This document shows positions 1 through 7,113 of a stretch of 42,460 bases of DNA, one piece after another (the first letter of the stretch is position 1; every line of letters starts with the position of its first letter). Location of the stretch: the NCBI GenBank assembly GCA_017694755.1, contig JADIMO010000063.1:1-42460 (forward strand). Reading direction: 5' to 3'. Under the pieces are notes generated by a model that searched no databases, was not told the DNA's origin, and saw only the letters and a list, made by a program, of their open reading frames with translations. A program made the translations under genes and the position numbers. This stretch comes from Candidatus Cryptobacteroides merdavium. GTDB taxonomy: Bacteria; Bacteroidota; Bacteroidia; Bacteroidales; UBA932.

Positions 1-418
1 AGGTGCCTACTGCAGTGCCTATGAGAAGAGGCGCAAGACAGCCGTTTACAGTAAGGAATATCCTGAAGGCATTTTTGCCGAGCAGGTTCCCTGCCTTGGT
101 CTGGAACTCGTATGAAACCGCCTGGAAGACGAATGTTATCAGGATGAGTACCCATATCCAAAACGCGCCTCCGAAACTCGTGCTGTAGAAAAGCGGGAAG
201 GATGCAAAGAAGGCACCTCCGAAGGTGACAAGAGTCGTGAAGGTAAACTCCCATTTCCTGCCCGTAGAATTGACTATCATCTGTCTCTGACGCTCATTCT
301 TTCCGGCTGAAAATATCATGGCATTCCCGCCCTGGACGAACATCAGGAACACAAGAAGACCGCCCAAAAGAGATACTATGAACCACCAGTACTGCTGGAG
401 AAATCCGTATTCAAACAT
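1..418 (-). CDS. cydB: Cytochrome bd ubiquinol oxidase subunit II (partial, 3' end outside window)
   Basis: CydB is the second membrane subunit of the bd-type quinol:O2 oxidoreductase and partners CydA in the inner membrane. About 139 codons are visible, beginning MFEYGFLQQYWWF at an ATG 24 nt after the cydA stop. The N-terminal half reads as alternating hydrophobic helices with the family-typical stretch FVQGGNAMIF near residue 30, later VSYEFQTKAGN. Same-strand position right behind cydA supports cotranscription. The gene runs off the left edge, so its length cannot be judged. Identification rests on the N-terminal pattern plus context, which together are strong. Confidence 0.93.
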   Translation of the reverse strand, partial: MFEYGFLQQYWWFIVSLLGGLLVFLMFVQGGNAMIFSAGKNERQRQMIVNSTGRKWEFTFTTLVTFGGAFFASFPLFYSTSFGGAFWIWVLILITFVFQAVSYEFQTKAGNLLGKNAFRIFLTVNGCLAPLLIGTAVGT

Positions 419-442
419 AACTCATATTCTTTATTGTCCGAC

Positions 443-1972
443 TCATCTGTCCCCGGCCTGCGTGCCTTCAATGGCAGCAGCCCCGTCTTCAGCACCTGTT
501 TCAGGCCCTTTGCGGACTGCATTTATCATGATTCTTATCTCTATCACAAGGAAAAGGGTGAATACGGCCACGAAAATGAAGAAAGTGGTCATCACCGCCC
601 CCTTGCTCAGGCTGGAGACAGCCGCCTTGACCGGAAGCAGGTCCTGTATGGCCCACGGCTGCCTGCCGACCTCGGCCACTATCCATCCTGCCTGCCCTGC
701 CATATAGACAAGAGGTATGGAACACAGGGACACCCATTGGAGCCATCTCATCTTCTCTATCCTGTTCTTGCGCTCGAACCACAGCACCAGTATCATCAGA
801 AGAAGGAGGAAACATCCAAGTCCAACCATTATGCGGAAAGGCCAATACACCAGCCACACATCCGGCACGAGCTCTTCCTTGTCATCTATATATCCGTATC
901 CGAAATATTCAACATTCTCTTCAAGCACCTTCTTCGCTTCTGCGGCAGCTGCCGGATCCGTTTCCCTGTTCTCCCTGTAAGCCTTGAACGCCGCAAGGGC
1001 CATATCTCCCCTCTCCTTCTTCGCCTCGGCGGAAAGCACCTCAGTCCCGTCCGGAGCCACATATCCGTCCAGAAGGTCATTTATACCGGGCACAAATCCG
1101 TCTATATCATGAGTTGCGAGAATGGAAAGCATCCCAGGAATCTCCACCCCCGGCACTATCGAGAACGGAGCCCTGGGGCCTCCGTCTTCAAGCCCTTCGG
1201 CTGCAGCCAGTTTCATCGGCTGGTACTTTGCCACATGCAGTGCCGAGCTGTCACCGGTGAACATCACTGCAAGCGTACCTATGATGCCCACGGCAGAAGC
1301 CACCCTTATGCTTGCCTTGGCAAAGCGTATCTCCCTCTTTTTCAGGAGATACCAGCAGCTTATGCCAATCACGAACACTGAGCCGGTCATCCACCCGCTC
1401 AGGACAGAATGGAAAAACTTGCTGATTGCAACCGGATTGGAAACCACGGCCCAGAAATCCACCATCTCATGCCTGACAGTGTCCGGATTGAACTCCATCC
1501 CCACCGGATGCTGCATCCAGCCGTTTGCCACAAGTATCCACAATGCGGAAATGGAAGCGCCTATTCCTGTGAGCCATGTGGCTGCGAGATGAAATTTCCT
1601 GCCCACCTTGTTCCAGCCGAAAAACATCACTGCCACGAATGTGGCCTCCATGAAAAATGCAAAGATGCCCTCTATGGCAAGCGGGGCTCCGAAAATGTCT
1701 CCCACAAACCATGAATAGTTGCTCCAGTTGGTGCCGAATTCAAACTCCAGGATGATGCCTGTGGCTATGCCGACGGCAAAATTGATCCCGAATATCTTCT
1801 GCCAGAACTTCGCCGTCCTTTTCCAGAATTCGTCCTTTTTGACAACATAAATGGTCTCCATCACCGCCATTATCACGGCAAGGCCGAGAGTGAGCGGCAC
1901 AAAGACCCAATGGTAGCATGCAGTAAGGGCGAACTGTGCCCTTGACCATCCTATCAAAGCTGTATCAACCAT
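443..1972 (-). CDS. cydA: Cytochrome bd ubiquinol oxidase subunit I
   Basis: CydA is the catalytic subunit of the high-affinity terminal oxidase. It oxidises quinol and reduces O2 to water without proton pumping and carries the b558/b595/d haems. At 509 aa it is close to family length. Visible conserved residues are His21 in helix 1, Glu101 and Glu109 (acidic residues of the haem d region), His188 (b558 axial ligand equivalent), the quinol-loop motif KYQPMK at 249-254, Met382, and the signature GRQPW at 436-440. The tail (about 487-509) is polar and low complexity. The start is the ATG at 1972, and cydB follows 24 nt after the stop. In an anaerobic gut-type Bacteroidales this usually serves nanaerobic respiration and O2 scavenging. 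Confidence 0.97.
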   Translation of the reverse strand: MVDTALIGWSRAQFALTACYHWVFVPLTLGLAVIMAVMETIYVVKKDEFWKRTAKFWQKIFGINFAVGIATGIILEFEFGTNWSNYSWFVGDIFGAPLAIEGIFAFFMEATFVAVMFFGWNKVGRKFHLAATWLTGIGASISALWILVANGWMQHPVGMEFNPDTVRHEMVDFWAVVSNPVAISKFFHSVLSGWMTGSVFVIGISCWYLLKKREIRFAKASIRVASAVGIIGTLAVMFTGDSSALHVAKYQPMKLAAAEGLEDGGPRAPFSIVPGVEIPGMLSILATHDIDGFVPGINDLLDGYVAPDGTEVLSAEAKKERGDMALAAFKAYRENRETDPAAAAEAKKVLEENVEYFGYGYIDDKEELVPDVWLVYWPFRIMVGLGCFLLLLMILVLWFERKNRIEKMRWLQWVSLCSIPLVYMAGQAGWIVAEVGRQPWAIQDLLPVKAAVSSLSKGAVMTTFFIFVAVFTLFLVIEIRIMINAVRKGPETGAEDGAAAIEGTQAGDR

Positions 1973-2033
1973 ACAAAAGAATTATTTACAAATCATCAAT
2001 GCAGATGTATCACTGCTGAAAATGCAGATACAG

Positions 2034-2261
2034 TCATTCCGCATCTGCAGCCCTCACGGCAAGTTCTGTCCCCACATGGCTGCTTTTCTCCTCATCCGTC
2101 TTTCCCGCAAGAACCGGCTGGAAGAAAAACACCCTGAGAACGGCAAAAAGAATGACCAGCTTCAGGATGATGAGATACCACAAAGGTTTCCCCCATGTCA
2201 TATTCCTGAAGCCGTCCACATAAAACCTCCATACGGAGACCATCCTGCCTGAAAATCCCAT
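2034..2261 (-). CDS. DUF4492 small membrane protein, putative accessory subunit of cytochrome bd
   Basis: This 75-aa protein has one clear hydrophobic segment at about residues 26-50 (PLWYLIILKLVILFAVLRVF), an amphipathic aromatic N-terminus (WRFYVDGFRNMTWGK) and a charged soluble tail. The order and spacing match DUF4492, a short family known to sit directly upstream of cydA in Bacteroidetes and epsilonproteobacteria. By analogy with the tiny CydX/CydS subunits of other bd oxidases, it may stabilise the complex, but that role is inferred. It lies 61 nt upstream of cydA and 33 nt downstream of tpx on the same strand, so one transcript could cover all four genes. Confidence 0.82.
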   Translation of the reverse strand: MGFSGRMVSVWRFYVDGFRNMTWGKPLWYLIILKLVILFAVLRVFFFQPVLAGKTDEEKSSHVGTELAVRAADAE

Positions 2262-2294
2262 GATAAGCCTGAAAAGATCCGTGCAGATCCGGAA

Positions 2295-2798
2295 CTATTT
2301 CTTCAACGCAGCCAGAGCCGCATCATAATCAGGCTCATCAGTAATCTCAGGGACAAGTTCCTCATACACGATGCGTCCCTCTTCGTCCACGATGACCACA
2401 GCCCTTGCCAGAAGCCCCTTCAGCGGCCCGTCGGTCATGGTCAGTCCGTATCTCTCATCAAAATGATGACATCTGAACACAGAAAGTGCAACGACATCAT
2501 TCAGTCCTTCTGTCGTACAGAATCTCGCCTGGGCAAACGGCAGATCCTTGGAAACACAGAGGACAACCGTATTTTCAAGTGAAGAGGCCTCTTTGTTGAA
2601 CCGTCTCACCGAAGCGGCGCAGACAGGAGTATCAAGGCTTGGGAAAATATTGATTACCACTTTTTTGCCCAAAAAATCAGGAAGATGTACCGTGGTGAGA
2701 TCGCCTTTCACTCCGCCGAATTTAGGCGCATTGTCCCCGACTTTCGGAAGCTCACCGCAAAGATTCACGGGAGCACCCTGAAATGTAACTGTTGCCAT
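2295..2798 (-). CDS. tpx: Thiol peroxidase (Tpx), atypical 2-Cys peroxiredoxin
   Basis: Tpx reduces H2O2 and alkyl hydroperoxides using thioredoxin. The protein is 167 aa, the usual Tpx length. The peroxidatic site is SLDTPVC, with Thr57 and Cys60; the resolving cysteine is Cys94 in ARFC. An in-frame ATG at 2855 exists, but the better start is the ATG at 2798 (MATVTFQG). The extra 19 residues are A/T-encoded, and a strong promoter overlaps them. Downstream, with only short gaps, are DUF4492, cydA and cydB, which links peroxide detoxification to oxygen respiration. The gene is divergent from the ThiL-like gene. Confidence 0.95.
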   Translation of the reverse strand: MATVTFQGAPVNLCGELPKVGDNAPKFGGVKGDLTTVHLPDFLGKKVVINIFPSLDTPVCAASVRRFNKEASSLENTVVLCVSKDLPFAQARFCTTEGLNDVVALSVFRCHHFDERYGLTMTDGPLKGLLARAVVIVDEEGRIVYEELVPEITDEPDYDAALAALKK

Positions 2799-2825
2799 AA
2801 ATTGTGTTTTAAAATTAAAATATTT

Positions 2826-2856
2826 CAAAATTATGAAGAATTTGAAGAAAAACAAA
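2826..2856 (-). promoter_or_regulatory. Bacteroidetes-type promoter for tpx (-33 TTTG, -7 TAATTTTG)
   Basis: Read on the minus strand, TTTG (2853-2856) is followed by 19 nt and then TAATTTTG (2826-2833). This matches the phylum consensus TTTG-N19/20-TAnnTTTG. The transcript would begin near 2819, leaving a leader of about 20 nt before the ATG at 2798. This supports choosing that start and suggests the promoter may also drive DUF4492-cydAB. Confidence 0.75.
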
Positions 2857-2882
2857 GGGAAAAGCCATCCACGGAATCCATA

Positions 2883-2912
2883 TTTGAAAACTGTTTCCTA
2901 AATTTACATTTT
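2883..2912 (+). promoter_or_regulatory. Possible promoter for the ThiL-like gene
   Basis: TTTG at 2883-2886 is followed after 18 nt by TACATTTTG, which is the -7 consensus with one extra T. Transcription would start near 2919, at the upstream candidate ATG (2918). This favours the downstream ATG at 2945. The match is imperfect. Confidence 0.4.
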
Positions 2913-2944
2913 GTTTAATGCATATCCGCAAATTTAGAACCAAT

Positions 2945-3952
2945 ATGGCAGAAGAAAAATTTTCAGAGATAGGACGGACAGAGGCCATAGAAAGGCTTTT
3001 TGACGGTACCGGATACAGCCCTTGGGACGGATGCGGCTTTGAAGCCGGGAAAAAGGGGAACATGATCCGCTCCGCCTCCAGAATGCTTCTGGAAGGAATC
3101 GACTTCGACCTCACCTATTTTCCGCTCAAACACCTTGGCTACAAAAGCGTCATTTCAACAGTCGGGGAACTGTATGCCTTCCTCGCCGCCCCGAAGACAC
3201 TGTCTGTGACGCTCGGCATATCCGCAAAACTGGATTTCAAGCAGATAAAGGAGCTTTGGGAGGGAATCCGCACTGCTGCAAGCGAACACAGGATACAGAA
3301 ACTATCCCTCGACCTCACACCGTCACAGAACGGGCTTTGCATATCGGTATCGGGGACAGGGGAAACTGACAGCCTGACCTGCAAAAGGAGGATGCCGGCC
3401 AAGAGCATGGACCTGATATGCATTTCAGACAATCTCGGAGCTGCCTTCATGGGGATGCAGATACTTGAAAGGGAAAAACGAAAATTCGATGCAACCAAAG
3501 ACGACAGCAAGCAGCCGGAACTGAAGGAATACAGGCACCTGATCGGTGCTTACCTGAAACCGGAACTGAACCCGTCCATTGTGGAGCAGCTGGAAAGCGC
3601 GGAAATCATCCCGTCCTACGGATATTTCGTCACCAAAGGCCTTTCTGATGCCGTCAAGAGGCTCGTACGCGACAGCGGTCTGGGAGCAAAGGTTTATGTA
3701 GACAAGATACCTTTCCCGGGAAAAATGTTCGACCTGGGCAAGGAATTCAACATAGATCCGATTTCTGCAGCTTTGAACGGAGGCGACGACTTCAGGCTGA
3801 TGTTCACCGTCCCTATCGGAAAACATGAGAAATTCCGCCGCGATTTCCAGACATTCGACATCATAGGTCATCTTGCCAGACCGGAAGCCGGAGCAGTGAT
3901 AGTCACCCCGGACGGTGTGGAATTCCCGATGAAGGCGCAAGGATGGAAATAG
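2945..3952 (+). CDS. ThiL/PurM-like (AIR synthase-related) protein with degenerate active-site motifs
   Basis: The fold is recognisable as the thiamine-monophosphate kinase/PurM superfamily. Visible anchors are LLEGIDFDLTYFPLKHLGYK at 48-67, SDNLGAAFMG at 161-170, LEREKRKF at 174-181, LSDAVKRLVRDSGLGA at 233-248 and ALNGGDDFRLMFTVP at 276-290. Several catalytic and metal motifs of true ThiL are altered. The GxGDDAA-type motif is replaced around SPWDGCGF (25-32), the GGDT-type motif by LSLDLTPS (120-127), and GGEDYEL by GGDDFRL. At 335 aa it has normal length. ThiL activity is therefore doubtful. No other thiamine genes are nearby. The start at 2945 is chosen over 2918 because of promoter position. 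Confidence 0.75.
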   Translation: MAEEKFSEIGRTEAIERLFDGTGYSPWDGCGFEAGKKGNMIRSASRMLLEGIDFDLTYFPLKHLGYKSVISTVGELYAFLAAPKTLSVTLGISAKLDFKQIKELWEGIRTAASEHRIQKLSLDLTPSQNGLCISVSGTGETDSLTCKRRMPAKSMDLICISDNLGAAFMGMQILEREKRKFDATKDDSKQPELKEYRHLIGAYLKPELNPSIVEQLESAEIIPSYGYFVTKGLSDAVKRLVRDSGLGAKVYVDKIPFPGKMFDLGKEFNIDPISAALNGGDDFRLMFTVPIGKHEKFRRDFQTFDIIGHLARPEAGAVIVTPDGVEFPMKAQGWK

Positions 3953-4020
3953 CCCGGAAATGCGGCGGCCTTACACGCAAAGAGAATCATACAGACACAA
4001 CCATAACTAAATAAGAAACA

Positions 4021-4680
4021 ATGAACAAATTTCTTGCAATCACGGCCATAACGGCTATCGCGATCATTTCGGAGGCAGGTGCAGCAGGACAGTCATTGAA
4101 AGACCTGCTCAACAAGGGAAAAGACATCGTAAGCAATGAAAATGTGCAGGACATAGTCGGTTCCGTAACTGAAAGCCTTGGAATTGACCTTACGCCTGAT
4201 GACATAAAAGGCACATGGGACTATTCAGGGACAGCAGTCAAATTCACAAGTGACAACATGCTTGCAAGTGCAGCCTCAACCCTTGCTTCAAGTCAGGTTG
4301 AAAGCAAGCTCAACGAATACCTCCAGAAGATAGGCCTCAAGGAAGGCACATTCAGCTATACTTTCAACGCTGACAGCACATTCACCAACACATTCCTCAA
4401 ACAGACCCTCAAAGGCACATATTCCATCGTAAAAGGCAACGGAGGCGACACCCTTCAACTCAAATACGGCAAGAGCGAAAAGCTCGACTTCCTTACCCTC
4501 AACACCACAGTCGACATCGGCACGGACAAGACCGAATTCCTTTTCAACGCCGACAAGCTCCTTGACTTCATAGGCAAGATATCATCTTCCTCAAACAACT
4601 CCACACTGAAGTCTCTCACTGCCCTCACAAGCAACTACGACGGCCTGAAGATCGGCTTCCAGGTAAAGAAACAGAACTGA
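4021..4680 (+). CDS. DUF4923-type secreted lipocalin-like protein
   Basis: This 219-aa protein has an N-terminal hydrophobic segment and a likely signal-peptide cleavage after about residue 23 (GAAGQS). The mature part contains DIKGTWDYSGTAVKFTSD, then alternating beta-type segments (FSYTFNADSTFTNTF, KGTYSIVKGNGGDTLQLKY, EFLFNADKLLDFI). This resembles the Bacteroidetes family DUF4923, which has a lipocalin-like GxW start and unknown function. It has no cysteines in the mature part and no lipobox, so it is probably periplasmic rather than lipid-anchored. It lies 68 nt after the ThiL-like gene on the same strand with no obvious promoter between. Base composition is strongly C-biased on the coding strand. 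Confidence 0.7.
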   Translation: MNKFLAITAITAIAIISEAGAAGQSLKDLLNKGKDIVSNENVQDIVGSVTESLGIDLTPDDIKGTWDYSGTAVKFTSDNMLASAASTLASSQVESKLNEYLQKIGLKEGTFSYTFNADSTFTNTFLKQTLKGTYSIVKGNGGDTLQLKYGKSEKLDFLTLNTTVDIGTDKTEFLFNADKLLDFIGKISSSSNNSTLKSLTALTSNYDGLKIGFQVKKQN

Positions 4681-4751
4681 CGGACTCAACAGCAGACAGA
4701 AGGGCAGTACCTGCGGACAGAAGGATAAAGACAGCCACGGACACCAATACG

Positions 4752-4795
4752 AAGGCCATATGCCGGCTCATGTTCCTGAGCATGCATATGGCCTT
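4752..4795. terminator. Long hairpin between convergent genes
   Basis: A perfect 12-bp inverted repeat, AAGGCCATATGC (4752-4763) with GCATATGGCCTT (4784-4795), encloses a second 5-bp stem (GCTCA/TGAGC) around a 6-nt loop. It sits between the stops of the DUF4923 gene and the convergent lipoprotein gene, so it can serve both. Neither strand shows a good T-tract, so termination by this hairpin is plausible but not proven. Confidence 0.6.
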
Positions 4796-4847
4796 AAAAA
4801 TGCATCAGAGTGTCATTCCATGTCCGGAACCGGAATCATCCGCCCCC

Positions 4848-6338
4848 TCATTTGCCGGCAATCCTGACATAAGTGTCCTTCACTTTCAGATTGTCCGCAG
4901 AAACGGTTTCCGCATGTACGGACGGCATTGAGACACTGACCGTACTGCCTCCCGTGGAACTTTCAGGCAATTCAATAACCTTTCCGTCAGCAACATCCTT
5001 CCTGACGAGAAAATAAATTTCAAACGGCTCTTCATGCCGGCCATTGAGATAGACCCCTTCTCCGTCTGAAGCAATTCCATATGGCCACAATCCGTTGACA
5101 ACCAATCCTGACCCGTCTGAAGCCGTCAATTGCGTACCGATTATCTTGACCACCGTCTTGTTGAGATTTCCCATAAATCCTTCGAAAGCCTCGGACAATG
5201 CCTGTACCAGTTCCGGATAGCCAAGATCAAAATCGTCAGGGTCAAAGCGCATATAATGCGAAGTTGCCCCGTCATAGAAAGTGAACCATGAATAATATTT
5301 CCATTCCGTACCGTCATCATCCACTGTAATGGTCTGTGGCAAGGAAATGGTAAATTCGCCGTAATTTCCGGACTGGACATAATCAAGAGCCAACTGATGA
5401 GATGAATACCTGTTGCGGTCACCTCCCCATCCTGTCAGTCCGAGTCCGGTGCCTGCCTCAGAAATGGTCACCGGAAAAATCTCACCGGCATTTTCCACAA
5501 AATACCCGTTCTCCGACATGAGAGTAGAACTCGTCGTAAGCATCCATTCTCCGACAAAATCATCCTTCTCCGCAGCAAAAGGCATTGGTACATCAATCCC
5601 TGCAGCAAAAAAAGGATAACTCTCATAAACTTTTGAAGAAACGGTTATCCCGGATGCAGTATTGCTTACCGGAACCGCTACGAAACAGAAATTACCGTAT
5701 CCTGAGAAATTGAATCCTACCGACTCTCCCGAGCCTTTCATTATGAGACCGGACTCCACCAGGCCGTCCCATCCTCCGTAATATGAAATATTATTGTCTA
5801 TGTCTTCACGTACCCATGACAAGGCATTGTCCATATTGTCGGAAGGAACAGCGGAAACCCAATAATATACATCTTCATCCGAAGATCTTACCGATGCCGC
5901 AGGATATACATATCCGCCGCGGGCAAAATACTTCTCCACAGGAGTAATGGCCAGCGACAGTTCGGTACCTCCCGTGGTCACCGTCCCGCTGAACCAGTTG
6001 CGCGATGTGGCATCACCGGAACGTGCGGCAACCCTCACGGAATATTCAGTTGCCGGCTGAAGCCGCTCCAATGTAAATGATGTTCCTGTGAAATCAGGCT
6101 CCACGGCTATGATTTCCTTACCGGAACCGGTATTCCATGTGACTTCATACCTGTATTCTTCTGCACCTTCCACCGCATCCCAGGATGCAGTGAAGGATGA
6201 TGAGGTGATTCCGGAAAATGTCACTTGCGGGGCTGCAAGCTCCCCGTCACCGTCGCCGATTTCCACATTATCCGGCTCCGCTTCCGTACATCCAAATAAA
6301 GCTGTGGCCGAAGCCATAATAAACAATATCTTTTTCAT
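4848..6338 (-). CDS. Lipoprotein with an N-terminal fibronectin type III domain
   Basis: This 496-aa protein starts with a lipoprotein signal peptide whose lipobox is LFGC (Cys17), followed by acidic residues typical of surface-exported Bacteroidetes lipoproteins. Residues about 36-122 form an FnIII-like domain, with SSFTASWDAVEGAEEYRYEV, then LERLQPATEYSVRVAARSG. The remaining ~370 residues are beta-rich (FVGEWMLTTSS near 265, YYSWFTFYDG near 345) and belong to no family I recognise. It is the last gene of a three-gene minus-strand operon, 49 nt after the preceding gene. A role in surface binding is inferred only from lipoprotein sorting and architecture. Confidence 0.72.
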   Translation of the reverse strand: MKKILFIMASATALFGCTEAEPDNVEIGDGDGELAAPQVTFSGITSSSFTASWDAVEGAEEYRYEVTWNTGSGKEIIAVEPDFTGTSFTLERLQPATEYSVRVAARSGDATSRNWFSGTVTTGGTELSLAITPVEKYFARGGYVYPAASVRSSDEDVYYWVSAVPSDNMDNALSWVREDIDNNISYYGGWDGLVESGLIMKGSGESVGFNFSGYGNFCFVAVPVSNTASGITVSSKVYESYPFFAAGIDVPMPFAAEKDDFVGEWMLTTSSTLMSENGYFVENAGEIFPVTISEAGTGLGLTGWGGDRNRYSSHQLALDYVQSGNYGEFTISLPQTITVDDDGTEWKYYSWFTFYDGATSHYMRFDPDDFDLGYPELVQALSEAFEGFMGNLNKTVVKIIGTQLTASDGSGLVVNGLWPYGIASDGEGVYLNGRHEEPFEIYFLVRKDVADGKVIELPESSTGGSTVSVSMPSVHAETVSADNLKVKDTYVRIAGK

Positions 6339-6387
6339 CTGATGATTGTTCTCCTGTTTTAAACTGTTTTTTATCCGCCCAATGACC

Positions 6388-7092
6388 TCAGAAACGGCTT
6401 ATCGCCCTGAACGGATATTCGTTTGATTTGTACACCAGACCCTGGGTCAGATTATTGTTGCCGGTGGTCATGTCAAACACATAGGCAATCTGCGGACCCA
6501 GTTCACCCGATGTCCAATAGAGCACATCCCTTAACGGAGTGCCACCATGGGCGGTGATGCAGGCATTGAACCATTCTTTTGCATCCGTATCTTCATCCGT
6601 TTCCGAAATACCGGGCTCATGTCCCGTGTATGCCGTATATATAAGCGTCATTTCATAACTTGAAGGCACATACCAGTTGTCAAGTCCCATCACGTTTTTC
6701 TGTTCAGCCCATGCAAAGCCAGGATAATATTCCTGCCAGTCGGACATCAGCTGTACGCAGCCGGTATTATATTTTCCGTCTGAGCTCGGAGTCCCGTCCA
6801 TGACGCTTTCATTTCTGTAAGACCACACTGCAACAGTTTCGTCCAGCGACATTACATACCCGTGTTCTCCCGCCTCATCAACATTGAACACTATCCCCTT
6901 CACAAAACCTTCGTCATAATAATCGCCGACGGCGTATTCTGCTGTCGAAGGTTCTTCAGGAACTTCAGGATCCTCAGTCCCCTGACCTTCATCTGTACCG
7001 GCGCCTGAATCCGGCACCGTGTCCTTTCCGTCGCAGCCGGAAAACATGGCTGCAACGGCAAGAGATGCACAAAAAAGCAATATTTTTTTCAT
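6388..7092 (-). CDS. Lipoprotein with DUF1566/Lcl-C-like domain
   Basis: The 234-aa product has a lipobox FSGC and a D/E/P-rich linker (about 22-55). Its C-terminal domain resembles the Lcl C-terminal/DUF1566 fold: LDNWYVPSSYEMTLIY, then VLYWTSGE, AYVFDMTTGN and a final YPFRAISRF. These line up with the W.LPT..E / YWSS / FRAVR pattern of that family, which is often found in surface and adhesin-like proteins. The upstream ATG at 7110 would add MEWEDD before the signal peptide, so the ATG at 7092 (MKKILLF) is preferred. It is the middle gene of the operon, 21 nt from its upstream neighbour. Confidence 0.68.
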   Translation of the reverse strand: MKKILLFCASLAVAAMFSGCDGKDTVPDSGAGTDEGQGTEDPEVPEEPSTAEYAVGDYYDEGFVKGIVFNVDEAGEHGYVMSLDETVAVWSYRNESVMDGTPSSDGKYNTGCVQLMSDWQEYYPGFAWAEQKNVMGLDNWYVPSSYEMTLIYTAYTGHEPGISETDEDTDAKEWFNACITAHGGTPLRDVLYWTSGELGPQIAYVFDMTTGNNNLTQGLVYKSNEYPFRAISRF

Positions 7093-7113
7093 ATCATCCT
7101 CCCACTCCAAACA

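Noticed and set aside
434..1381. A 315-codon open frame antisense to cydA
   Set aside because: It lies entirely opposite cydA, whose motifs are unambiguous. The translation is Cys/His/Arg-rich and has no domain-like pattern; codon bias of cydA keeps the opposite strand open.
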